Below are positions 7,517 through 13,748 of a stretch of DNA of 20,030 nucleotides, piece after piece. Within the stretch, counting starts at the first letter, position 1. Each line of letters begins with the position of its first letter. A program made the translations under genes and the position numbers. The notes below the pieces were generated by a model, which was not told where the DNA came from, did no database searches, and saw only the letters and a list, made by a program, of their open reading frames with translations. The stretch spans positions 1 through 20,030 of the forward strand of contig CAMLLA010000021.1 of the NCBI GenBank assembly GCA_946480525.1. The letters run 5' to 3'. Source of the stretch: an uncultured Asticcacaulis sp. Its GTDB lineage: Bacteria > Pseudomonadota > Alphaproteobacteria > Caulobacterales > Caulobacteraceae.

Positions 7517-7837
7517 ATGATCGAGACCTTTACCGCCCTTTCCGAACCCAATCGCCTGCGCATCGTCGAGTTGCTGCGCAACGGCCCGCAGGCCGTAGGC
7601 GCCATTGCCGATACGCTGGGGCTCAACCAGCCCCAGGTGTCCAAACATCTGAATACATTGAAAAAGGCGCATCTGGTCGAGGTCGAGGCGCGGGCGCAAC
7701 AACGGCTTTACCGGCTGGATGGGCAGGGGCTGCAACTGATCGACCAGTGGCTGGACCGCTACCGGCGCATCTGGACCGATCGCCTGGATCAACTGGATGA
7801 CGTCATCAACGATATGACGCGTGAACCCAAGGAGTGA
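7517..7837 (+). CDS. ArsR-family winged-helix transcriptional regulator
   Basis: This 106-residue protein is a compact ArsR-type repressor. The N-terminal [16 protein letters not shown] segment, the recognition-helix block [22 protein letters not shown] (about residues 36-57) and the beta-wing QQRLYRL are typical. The ELCVCDL metal-binding motif of metal sensors is absent, so it probably does not sense metal through the classic alpha-3 site. The frame is open upstream, but ATG 7517 aligns with the usual family N-terminus. No Shine-Dalgarno sequence precedes it, and the predicted transcription start is at or beside the ATG, suggesting a leaderless message. It heads an operon with the SRPBCC and DUF1801 genes. 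Confidence 0.92.
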   Translation: MIETFTALSEPNRLRIVELLRNGPQAVGAIADTLGLNQPQVSKHLNTLKKAHLVEVEARAQQRLYRLDGQGLQLIDQWLDRYRRIWTDRLDQLDDVINDMTREPKE

Positions 7838-7841
7838 CGCT

Positions 7842-8336
7842 ATGAACACGACCGACATGACTACCCAAGGCAACGACACGATCGTCATCTCGCGCACTTT
7901 CAACGCGCCGCCTGGCGTCGTTTTCGAAGCCTGGACCAATGCCGAGTTTGTTCGGCGGTGGTGGGCGCCGAAAGCCTTGGGCGCGCAGATGGTGTCGTGC
8001 GAGGCCGATGTGCGCGAAGGCGGCGGCTATCGTTACGTGCTGCAATCGCGGGATCAGCCGCCCTTTGCTTTTTCGGGCAAGTATATCGAGGTTTTGGCGC
8101 CATCACGTCTGGTCTACACTCAGGCTTTTGAACCGATGGCCGATGCCGGTTACGCGACGATCACTGTGACGTTTGAACCCGTTGGCGCCAACCAGACGCG
8201 CATGGTGTCGCATGAGCGCTACCCGACGCCTGAGGTGCGCGAAATGGTGCTGGCGTCCGGCATGGAAAAAGGCATGCGCATCACCATGGATCAGTTGGAC
8301 GAACTGGTTGGTGAGCTTCAGGCGGCAGGACAATAG
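7842..8336 (+). CDS. SRPBCC (AHSA1-type START-like) domain protein
   Basis: The 164-residue protein has the AHSA1/SRPBCC hydrophobic-pocket fold. Landmarks are [29 protein letters not shown] at the N-terminus, [34 protein letters not shown], and a long C-terminal helix, [16 protein letters not shown]. Ligands and reactions of stand-alone bacterial members are mostly unknown. The ATG at 7842 has AAGGAG at 7829-7834 with 7-bp spacing; that Shine-Dalgarno sequence overlaps the end of arsR. An ArsR gene followed by an AHSA1-type gene is a recurring bacterial pair. This suggests, without proving it, that the regulator controls this gene. Confidence 0.88.
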   Translation: MNTTDMTTQGNDTIVISRTFNAPPGVVFEAWTNAEFVRRWWAPKALGAQMVSCEADVREGGGYRYVLQSRDQPPFAFSGKYIEVLAPSRLVYTQAFEPMADAGYATITVTFEPVGANQTRMVSHERYPTPEVREMVLASGMEKGMRITMDQLDELVGELQAAGQ

Positions 8337-8689
8337 TGCCGGCCTTAAGCATTGACGCCTATATCGATGGCTTGCCCGGGCCGGTCGCGGCCCGGGTGGC
8401 GGCTTTGCGTGACGCGATCCGCAAGGCGGCGCCGGCCACGACGGAGGCGATCAAGTACGGCATGCCGGCCTTTCGGATGGGCGACACCTATCTGGTCTAT
8501 CTTGGCGCCTGGAAAAAGCACGTAGCCTTGTATCCTGTGGCGCGGGGTGATGCGGATTTTGAAGCGAGGTTGGCGCCATATCGCGTTGAAAAGGATACCG
8601 TGCGATTTCTGCACAAGGACGATGTGCCGTTCGATATTGTGACCTTGATCGTCGCGGCGCGCTTGAAAGCATTGAAAGATAAGGTTTAA
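8336..8689 (+). CDS. DUF1801 family protein
   Basis: The 117-residue protein matches the DUF1801/YdhG-like family: repeated IDAYIDGLPGPVAARVAALRDAIRK, the EAIKYGMPAFR core, LGAWKKHVALYP, and DTVRFLHKDDVPFDIV. Its biochemical role is not established. Translation probably starts at GTG 8336, which overlaps the SRPBCC stop codon by one base and follows GGCAGGA. That arrangement points to translational coupling. The final codons and TAA stop (AAGGTTTAA) lie inside the left arm of the inverted-repeat element, so the element's boundary coincides with the gene's end. Confidence 0.88.
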   Translation: MPALSIDAYIDGLPGPVAARVAALRDAIRKAAPATTEAIKYGMPAFRMGDTYLVYLGAWKKHVALYPVARGDADFEARLAPYRVEKDTVRFLHKDDVPFDIVTLIVAARLKALKDKV

Positions 8690-9100
8690 CCACGGAATAA
8701 ACGGAAAGCCTCGCTCCATGAGGTGACACGGAAAAGGCACGGAAATCGTGCGTCAGCGGCGTTGGTGGCGTGTGTTGCAAGCTGCTTTAAGCGAATCCAC
8801 AGATGCACACAGATGGATGCGCTAACGCGCATCAACACAGATGAGTCGTGCAGGTGGATCATCCGAGCCCCATTCATTGAAGCTCCCGACAGCGCGAAGC
8901 GCTGTCACTATCCGGAGCGACTTGAGCGCTTCCATTTCAACACACGCGGATCATCTGTGCGCTGCGCAGCAGCGATCTGTGTGCATCTGTGGATTCCCTT
9001 CAAGATCGGAACCACGAGGTAGGTCACGGCCGTCTGCACACCAATTCCGTGCCTTTTTCCGTGTTGTCTCACGAAGTGGGGCTTTCCGTGGTTAAACCTT
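8681..9100. repeat. 420-bp imperfect inverted-repeat element
   Basis: The region is a long-range palindrome built of nested paired segments: 8681-8697 with 9084-9100 (17 bp, perfect); 8727-8744 with 9045-9063 (18/19 bp, one extra A on the right); 8793-8814 with 8975-8996 (22 bp, perfect); and 8836-8844 with 8951-8959 (9 bp). The arms are made of recurring CACGGAA and CACAGAT units spaced about 9-11 bp. A tight hairpin lies at the centre (8888-8906), and a smaller one at 8816-8833 (GATGCGC/GCGCATC). Several short open frames cross it on both strands, but none looks like a protein. The type resembles dispersed CACAGA/CACGGA-rich intergenic repeats seen in diverse bacteria, from memory. No transposase is present. 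Confidence 0.88.
8888..8906. repeat. Central hairpin of the inverted-repeat element
   Basis: GACAGCGC (8888-8895), loop GAA, and GCGCTGTC (8899-8906) form a perfect 8-bp hairpin. The tip reads GCGAAGC, known as an exceptionally stable DNA mini-hairpin. The hairpin lies within about 7 bp of the midpoint of the 420-bp palindrome. Confidence 0.8.
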
Positions 9101-9120
9101 CTTCTGGTACCATCCGCACG

Positions 9121-10275
9121 ATGGACTATAAGGCGCGCATGACCGCACAGATTGCTCCCTTCTACGCCATCGAAATCAGCCGCCTGGCTCATGCCTTAAA
9201 AGCACAAGGGCGGTCGATTATCCATATGGAATTCGGCCAGCCATCGACCGGCGCGCCGAAAGCCGCAATCGCCGAAGCGCACAGGATCCTTGACAGCGAC
9301 GGCATGGGCTATTGGGAAAGCACGGCGCTGAAAGACCGGCTGGCCAAGCTTTATCGCGATAATTACGACGTCACGGTAGCACCCGAGCGCTTTATCCTGA
9401 CCTGTGGCGCATCACCCGCCCTGGTCCTGGCCCTGACGACCAGCTTCGCTCCGGGCGCGCGTGTCGCTCTGGCGCGGCCGGGCTATGTCGCTTATCGCAA
9501 CAATCTCAAGGCCTTGCACATGGAAGCCGTTGAAATTCCGTGCGGTGCCGAGGTCGGTTTTCAGCTGACGGCCAATGCCCTTGCGGCGCTCGATCCCGCG
9601 CCCGATGGTGTGATTATCGCCAGCCCCGCCAATCCGACCGGCACATTGATCGCGCCGAATGAGCTGAAGGCGATCGCAGAAGTCTGCCGGGCGCGCAATA
9701 TCCGCATTATTTCCGATGAGATCTATCACGGCCTGACCTACGACCAGTCCACGCGCTCCATGCTGGAATATGCGCCAGACGCGATTGTGGTCAGCAGTTT
9801 CTCCAAATATTTCAGCATGGTGGGCTGGCGGCTTGGCTGGCTTCTGGTGCCGGAAGCACAGCTGGAAACCGCGCGCGCCTATGTCGGTAACCTGTTCCTG
9901 ACAGCGCCTTCGTTAAGCCAGCACGCTGGCCTGATCGCGCTCGACAGCCGCGATGAATTGGAGAGGCATGTCGAAACCTATCGCCGGAACCGGCAATTGC
10001 TGCTCGATGCCTTGCCGGGCCTGGGACTGAGCCGCATAGCACCGCCGGACGGGGCCTTTTATATCTATGCCGATATCGGCCACCTGACCGACGACAGTCT
10101 GGCCTTCTGCAAGGCTTTACTTGAAGAAACCGGTGTGGCGACTGCGCCCGGCATCGACTTCGATCCCGTCGAAGGCCACCGCTTTATCCGTTTCAGCTTC
10201 GCTGTCTCGACGCCAGAGGTCGAAGAGGCGATCCGGCGGATAACGCCCGTTTTTACCCGCGCGACGCGTTGGTAA
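9121..10275 (+). CDS. Class I/II PLP-dependent aminotransferase
   Basis: This fold-type I aminotransferase (384 residues) transfers amino groups using pyridoxal phosphate; the substrate cannot be read from sequence. Visible landmarks are MEFGQPSTGAPKAAI near the N-terminus, TCGASPALVLAL (cofactor phosphate region), ASPANPTGT with the cofactor-facing Asn, SDEIYHGLTY with the Asp that contacts the pyridine nitrogen, SSFSKYFSMVGWRLGW with Schiff-base Lys229, and FIRFSFAVS with the carboxylate-binding Arg. The start is uncertain. ATG 9121 has no clear ribosome binding site, whereas ATG 9139 (MTAQIAPF) has AAGGCG just upstream. The gene begins about 20 bp after the inverted-repeat element. Its last 23 bp overlap queA tail to tail. 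Confidence 0.92.
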   Translation: MDYKARMTAQIAPFYAIEISRLAHALKAQGRSIIHMEFGQPSTGAPKAAIAEAHRILDSDGMGYWESTALKDRLAKLYRDNYDVTVAPERFILTCGASPALVLALTTSFAPGARVALARPGYVAYRNNLKALHMEAVEIPCGAEVGFQLTANALAALDPAPDGVIIASPANPTGTLIAPNELKAIAEVCRARNIRIISDEIYHGLTYDQSTRSMLEYAPDAIVVSSFSKYFSMVGWRLGWLLVPEAQLETARAYVGNLFLTAPSLSQHAGLIALDSRDELERHVETYRRNRQLLLDALPGLGLSRIAPPDGAFYIYADIGHLTDDSLAFCKALLEETGVATAPGIDFDPVEGHRFIRFSFAVSTPEVEEAIRRITPVFTRATRW

Positions 10276-11323
10276 GCAGGCAGGCGTCGCCGTAGGAAAA
10301 GAAGCGGTAGTGATCGCTGACGGCGTGTGCGTAGGCCGCTTTCATCGTGTCAGTGCCGGCAAAGGCGCAGACCAGCATGAACAGCGTCGATTTCGGCAGG
10401 TGGAAGTTGGTCAGCAGCATGTCGGCTGAGCGCACCACAACGCCGGGCGTGATGAAGATGGATGTTTCGGCTGAAAATGGGTGAATGGCGCCTTGCAAGT
10501 CGCAAGCGCTTTCCAGCAGCCGCAGCGAGGTTGTGCCGACGCAGATAATCCGCCCGCCGGCGGCGCGCACGGCATTGATGCGCGCGGCGGACGCTTCGGT
10601 CACCACGCCGAATTCGGCGTGCATGACGTGGTCCCTGGTGTCTTCGACCTTGACCGGCAGGAAGGTCCCGGCGCCGACGTGCAAAGTGATGCGCTCGATG
10701 CCGACGCCTTTACCTTCGAGGATTTTTAACAGGTCTGGCGTGAAATGAAGCCCTGCCGTGGGGGCTGCAACCGAGCCTTCCTCACGGGCAAACACCGTCT
10801 GGTAGTCGCGCTTATCCTGATCGTCCTCTTTGCGTTTGGAGCGTATATAGGGTGGCAGGGGCATGGCGCCGACGGAATGCAAGTGAGCGATCATGTCTTG
10901 CGGTTCGCAAGTGAAGTGTAGCGTATAGACGCCGTCTTCACCCTTGATCCGCACGTCGGCTTGCAGTTCGAAATCGGAATTTTCATTACTCTTGAATCGC
11001 AATTGATCGCCCGGCTTGACGCGGCGTCCGGGTTTGAGAAAGGCCTGCCAGACTGTTCCTCCAAGCGGCTTGATCAAAGTGGCTTCGACTTGCACTTCGC
11101 CATCGATCCGCGTGCGTGTGCCGTGTAACTGCACCGGCAGTACGCGTGTGTCATTGACGACCAGCAGGTCGCCGGCGTTCAGGTAATCGGGAATGTCGCG
11201 GACGTGGCTATCGGTCCATCGGCCATCATCAACGCGCAGCAGGCGAGCGTTTTCGCGCGGTTCGGCAGGGCGGAGCGCGATGCGGTCCTCTGGCAGGTCG
11301 AAATCGAAATCGGAAATAAGCAT
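10253..11323 (-). CDS. queA: S-adenosylmethionine:tRNA ribosyltransferase-isomerase
   Basis: QueA transfers and isomerises the ribosyl group of S-adenosylmethionine onto preQ1 in tRNA, forming epoxyqueuosine after the Tgt step. The 356-residue length and landmarks fit: FDFDLPEDRIALRPAEPRENARLL, LLVVNDTRVLPVQLHG, the EEGSVAAPTAGLHFT block, HVGAGTFLPVK, CVGTTSLRLLES, LLTNFHLPKSTLFMLV and YRFFSYGDACLL. ATG 11323 gives the standard N-terminus. The STAS-like gene ends 46 bp upstream on the same strand, so co-transcription is plausible. The 3' end overlaps the convergent aminotransferase gene by 23 bp, with no terminator visible between them. Confidence 0.97.
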   Translation of the reverse strand: MLISDFDFDLPEDRIALRPAEPRENARLLRVDDGRWTDSHVRDIPDYLNAGDLLVVNDTRVLPVQLHGTRTRIDGEVQVEATLIKPLGGTVWQAFLKPGRRVKPGDQLRFKSNENSDFELQADVRIKGEDGVYTLHFTCEPQDMIAHLHSVGAMPLPPYIRSKRKEDDQDKRDYQTVFAREEGSVAAPTAGLHFTPDLLKILEGKGVGIERITLHVGAGTFLPVKVEDTRDHVMHAEFGVVTEASAARINAVRAAGGRIICVGTTSLRLLESACDLQGAIHPFSAETSIFITPGVVVRSADMLLTNFHLPKSTLFMLVCAFAGTDTMKAAYAHAVSDHYRFFSYGDACLLTNASRG

Positions 11324-11369
11324 GGCCGTCTCAAACGCTGAAACCTGGATCAGGTCAAGCGTTTCGCCA

Positions 11370-11756
11370 CTAGACGCGCCGTGATTTCAACCAATCCAGC
11401 GCCTCATCGAAGGTGCCGAAGATGTCGATCTCGCGTTCGGGAAACTGTTCGCGGTAAAAGGACAGACGGGCGCGGAAGAGGGGATCGGTGCTGACAATGG
11501 CCGTGCGCGTGCCGGCATCGCGGCCGGCGGCGGCTTCGCACCAGGTCGCACCAAAGGCGGCCAGTTCGCCGCCCATCGATGCGCCATCGAACCGCCTGAG
11601 GTCGAGCAGGTGGTCGTATGTGAACGCGTCGGGCGTTTGCAGGATAGCTGTCAGGCTGGTGACACCTATCTCAGTGCCCGACAGTTCGCCCTTCGGCCGC
11701 ACCAGGATGTGGCGTTCGTCGGGAAAGATCGAGATATTAAGGTGCGCGCGCGCCAT
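11370..11756 (-). CDS. Small protein of unknown function, possibly STAS-like (paralogue 1)
   Basis: From ATG 11756 (MARAHLNIS) the protein has 128 residues. I do not recognise a named family with certainty; its beta-strand/helix alternation and length suggest a STAS/SpoIIAA-like fold, which is inference. It is clearly homologous to the next gene upstream: both share FTYDHLLDLRR or WEYDTIVDQRR, a GRDAG motif followed by an AIVS or AVVS strand, ARLS, and a terminal EALDWL or EGVEWI helix. The paralogue ends 8 bp upstream, so the two form a tandem duplication and probably one transcript. The frame is open upstream of 11756, but that stretch overlaps the paralogue and is not homologous. Confidence 0.75.
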   Translation of the reverse strand: MARAHLNISIFPDERHILVRPKGELSGTEIGVTSLTAILQTPDAFTYDHLLDLRRFDGASMGGELAAFGATWCEAAAGRDAGTRTAIVSTDPLFRARLSFYREQFPEREIDIFGTFDEALDWLKSRRV

Positions 11757-11764
11757 GTTTGCGT

Positions 11765-12187
11765 TTACGCGACCGGCACGCCCGGATCGTTGGATCTGGC
11801 GGCGGCGCGCTGCGACAGGATCCACTCGACCCCTTCTTCCATTCGGGCGAAGCCCTTCAGGATGCGTTGCGGGAAGGCGGCCTGGCTGAGGCTGAGGCGG
11901 GCGTGAACCAGCGAATCCTCGCTGACGACGGCAATCAGTTTGCCCGCGTCGCGGCCTTGCGCGAACTGGCTCCAGCGCTGGCCCAATTCTTCGATTTCGG
12001 TGCTCAGGATCGTGCCCTCATGGCGGCGCTGGTCAACGATCGTGTCATATTCCCAGGGCGCGGTCATTTGCGCCAGCTGCTGAAGGACGCTTTCATTGAC
12101 CTCGTCGCCATCGATGCTGCCGATATAACGCAGCGTGAAAATCTTATTGGCTTCGTCGACCGAAAGGGTCATGCGCGAGCGGGTCAT
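11765..12187 (-). CDS. Small protein of unknown function, possibly STAS-like (paralogue 2)
   Basis: This 140-residue protein is the upstream member of the tandem pair. It carries the same central blocks (YDTIVDQRRHEG, LGQRWSQFAQGRDAGKLIAVVS, LVHARLSLSQAAFPQR) and a C-terminal extension rich in Ala/Pro that paralogue 1 lacks. The start is uncertain: ATG 12187 (MTRSRMTLSV) or ATG 12172 (MTLSV); neither has a strong Shine-Dalgarno sequence. The ppiB terminator at 12298-12329 lies upstream, so transcription of the pair, and possibly queA, should start in the 110 bp between. There are no membrane segments, so a cytoplasmic location is expected. Confidence 0.75.
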   Translation of the reverse strand: MTRSRMTLSVDEANKIFTLRYIGSIDGDEVNESVLQQLAQMTAPWEYDTIVDQRRHEGTILSTEIEELGQRWSQFAQGRDAGKLIAVVSEDSLVHARLSLSQAAFPQRILKGFARMEEGVEWILSQRAAARSNDPGVPVA

Positions 12188-12297
12188 TGGCGGGTCCGTT
12201 TTAATTCGGAACGTTTATCAAATTTAACGTGTATCAGGAACGGCTTAAGGTTTTGTTGCTTGAAACCGATAGTGTAGCACCGAGCGTTACGGAACGC

Positions 12298-12329
12298 AAA
12301 AACGCGCCGGACCGAGGAGGTCCAGCGCG
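12298..12329 (-). terminator. Rho-independent terminator after ppiB
   Basis: On the minus strand CGCGCTGGACC pairs with GGTCCGGCGCG around loop TCCTC; the single mismatch is a U-G wobble in RNA. Five T residues follow (12302-12298). It lies about 30 bp past the ppiB stop and isolates ppiB from the STAS-like pair and queA. Confidence 0.88.
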
Positions 12330-12357
12330 CCTGGTGTGTAGCAAGATACCGGTGAAC

Positions 12358-12828
12358 TTACGCTTCGACGTCGGCGGCGACGCGCATGGTGACGATCTTG
12401 CCTGGTTCACGCGGCGGTTCACCCTTGGGAAGGGCGTCGACATTTTCCATGCCTTCTGTGACTTCGCCCCAGACGGTGTATTGGTTGTCGAGGAAGCGAG
12501 CGTCGGCGAAGCAGATAAAGAACTGGCTGTCGCCCGAATCCGGGTTCTGCGACCGCGCCATCGAGCAGACGCCGCGCACGTGCGGAGCATCGGAGAATTC
12601 GGCCTTCAGCTTCTTGCCCGAACCGCCATAGCCCTGGCCCAGCGGATCGCCGCCCTGTGCCATGAAGCCTGGGATGACGCGGTGGAAGACGATGCCGTCA
12701 TAGAAGCCTTCGCGCGCCAGTTCCTTGATACGGGCGACGTGGCCGGGCGCCAGATCTGGGCGCAGGCGGATGGTCACCACGCCGGTGTCGAGCGTCAGGA
12801 TGAGTGTGTTTTCGAGATCGTCGGCCAT
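12358..12828 (-). CDS. ppiB: Cytoplasmic cyclophilin peptidyl-prolyl isomerase
   Basis: This compact, 156-residue cyclophilin has no signal peptide, so it should act in the cytoplasm. Signatures are FYDGIVFHRVIPGFMAQGGDP with Arg50 and Gln58, GGSGKKLKAEF, GVCSMARSQNPDSGDSQFF and TVWGEVTEGMENVD. It lacks the insertion and tail of the exported cyclophilin at 2312-3205. The ATG has a good Shine-Dalgarno sequence (GAGGAG, complement of 12834-12839, 5-bp spacing). It lies downstream of the lipoprotein pair and upstream of a strong terminator. Confidence 0.95.
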   Translation of the reverse strand: MADDLENTLILTLDTGVVTIRLRPDLAPGHVARIKELAREGFYDGIVFHRVIPGFMAQGGDPLGQGYGGSGKKLKAEFSDAPHVRGVCSMARSQNPDSGDSQFFICFADARFLDNQYTVWGEVTEGMENVDALPKGEPPREPGKIVTMRVAADVEA

Positions 12829-12889
12829 GATGGCTCCTCAAGTCTTGGCAGAAATTTGCCCCCACATAGGCCAGCCTGCCCGTCATTTC

Positions 12890-12911
12890 AAACAAAAGCG
12901 GCTTTAAGCCG
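12890..12911 (-). terminator. Weak candidate terminator after the lipoprotein pair
   Basis: On the minus strand CGGCT-TAA-AGCCG is followed by CTTTTGTTT. The 5-bp stem overlaps the stop codon of the downstream lipoprotein gene. It is short, so partial read-through into ppiB is likely. Confidence 0.4.
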
Positions 12912-13281
12912 TACATTCCTTCGGTTTCGGTTGCGATGTATCCTTGTCCCACATGGCGCAAGACCGGTCGATTTCGTCCTGGATCATCCGGCAGCTATTG
13001 GCGGCATTGCACGGCGGATGCGTCGCCGGGCTGACCACGCGGCAACGGTCGGCCAGTGCCTGCGCCGCCGTTTCGCCGATCTCGGCGCGGCACTGGCCGG
13101 AAGCGGATGCGGCGTCGGGCGAGGCGAGTTCGTCCTTTACTGCGGAAGTGGCCGGCTTTGGACCGGGATCGGACTCAGCCGCTGCGACCGCTGCCGTTTC
13201 GGAGGCAGATTCTGGCGGGTCGGGCGAGCACGCTGCCAGAACCAGTACCGTTATACCAGCGATGAAATGATATGGCCGCAT
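12904..13281 (-). CDS. Small cysteine-rich lipoprotein (paralogue A)
   Basis: This 125-residue protein has a lipoprotein signal peptide (MRPYHFIAGITVLVLAAC; lipobox LAAC, Cys18). An Ala/Glu/Ser-rich linker (about residues 19-60) is followed by a C-terminal domain with six cysteines: CRAEIGE, ADRC, PPCNAAN, SCRM, SCAM, KECTA. The same six-cysteine pattern occurs in the gene 4 bp upstream, so three disulfides and an envelope location are plausible. I know no named family or function. It is the second gene of a two-gene unit. Confidence 0.8.
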   Translation of the reverse strand: MRPYHFIAGITVLVLAACSPDPPESASETAAVAAAESDPGPKPATSAVKDELASPDAASASGQCRAEIGETAAQALADRCRVVSPATHPPCNAANSCRMIQDEIDRSCAMWDKDTSQPKPKECTA

Positions 13282-13285
13282 GGCG

Positions 13286-13639
13286 TCAATCTACAGTGAT
13301 TCCCGAGCACTCCTTAGGTGGGCTGTCACTGGCGCTATGCGCGCTGCACCCCTGGGCGATCTCCTTGCGCATGGCCTCACAGGTGCTGTTATCGTTGCAA
13401 TCCGGCTGAGCCTTGCCGGACACCGCCTTGCACGTCTGGATAAGTTTGAGCGCCTCTGCGTCGCCGATTTCCGCCGCGCAGGTGCCAGGCGTGGCCGGCG
13501 TCTCCGCCAGTTGCGACATGTGCGCCACCTGCGATGCCGTGCCGGCGCCGCGATCTTCCCCGCCACTCAGCGTGTCGCGTGAGCAGGCCGTCGTAACGAA
13601 TGCGGCGGTAAGAAGGGCGGTGATTGTGAACATGCGCAT
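13286..13639 (-). CDS. Small cysteine-rich putative lipoprotein (paralogue B)
   Basis: This 117-residue protein has a short signal peptide (MRMFTITALLTAAFVTTAC). The Cys19 site has Thr instead of Leu at -3, a weaker lipobox than in paralogue A, so simple secretion is an alternative. The C-terminal domain repeats the six-cysteine pattern: CAAEIGD, QTCKAVS, PDCNDN, TCEAM, GCSAH, KECSG. The shared AEIG, CN and P-KEC positions show that it is a tandem duplicate. ATG 13639 has GAGGAG 6 bp upstream (complement of 13646-13651). The gene diverges from rlmE across 109 bp. Confidence 0.78.
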   Translation of the reverse strand: MRMFTITALLTAAFVTTACSRDTLSGGEDRGAGTASQVAHMSQLAETPATPGTCAAEIGDAEALKLIQTCKAVSGKAQPDCNDNSTCEAMRKEIAQGCSAHSASDSPPKECSGITVD

Positions 13640-13748
13640 GGACAGCTCCTCGGTAATCTGGCCCCGTTATTCTATGCCTGCCGGGATTTATGCCGACGGC
13701 GAAGTAAAATTCGATGTGGTTTCAGGTAAAACCCGTTATAGACGGCAC

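Noticed and set aside
7424..7939. N-terminal extension of tgt to 542 residues
   Set aside because: The added 172 residues are antisense to arsR and to the start of the SRPBCC gene and match nothing in Tgt, which begins normally at [13 protein letters not shown].
8691..8844. CRISPR-like array suggested by recurring CACGGAA/CACAGAT units
   Set aside because: Units are only 7-8 bp, spaced 9-60 bp, degenerate, and mirrored in inverted orientation; there are no cas genes.
8723..9095. Short open frames inside the inverted-repeat element
   Set aside because: They are present on both strands, read through the repeat units (for example CVHLW and CICGF segments), and lack ribosome binding sites; likely spurious.
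12229..13299. 356-residue plus-strand open frame over ppiB and a lipoprotein gene
   Set aside because: It crosses two well-supported minus-strand genes and a terminator and has no domain-like sequence.
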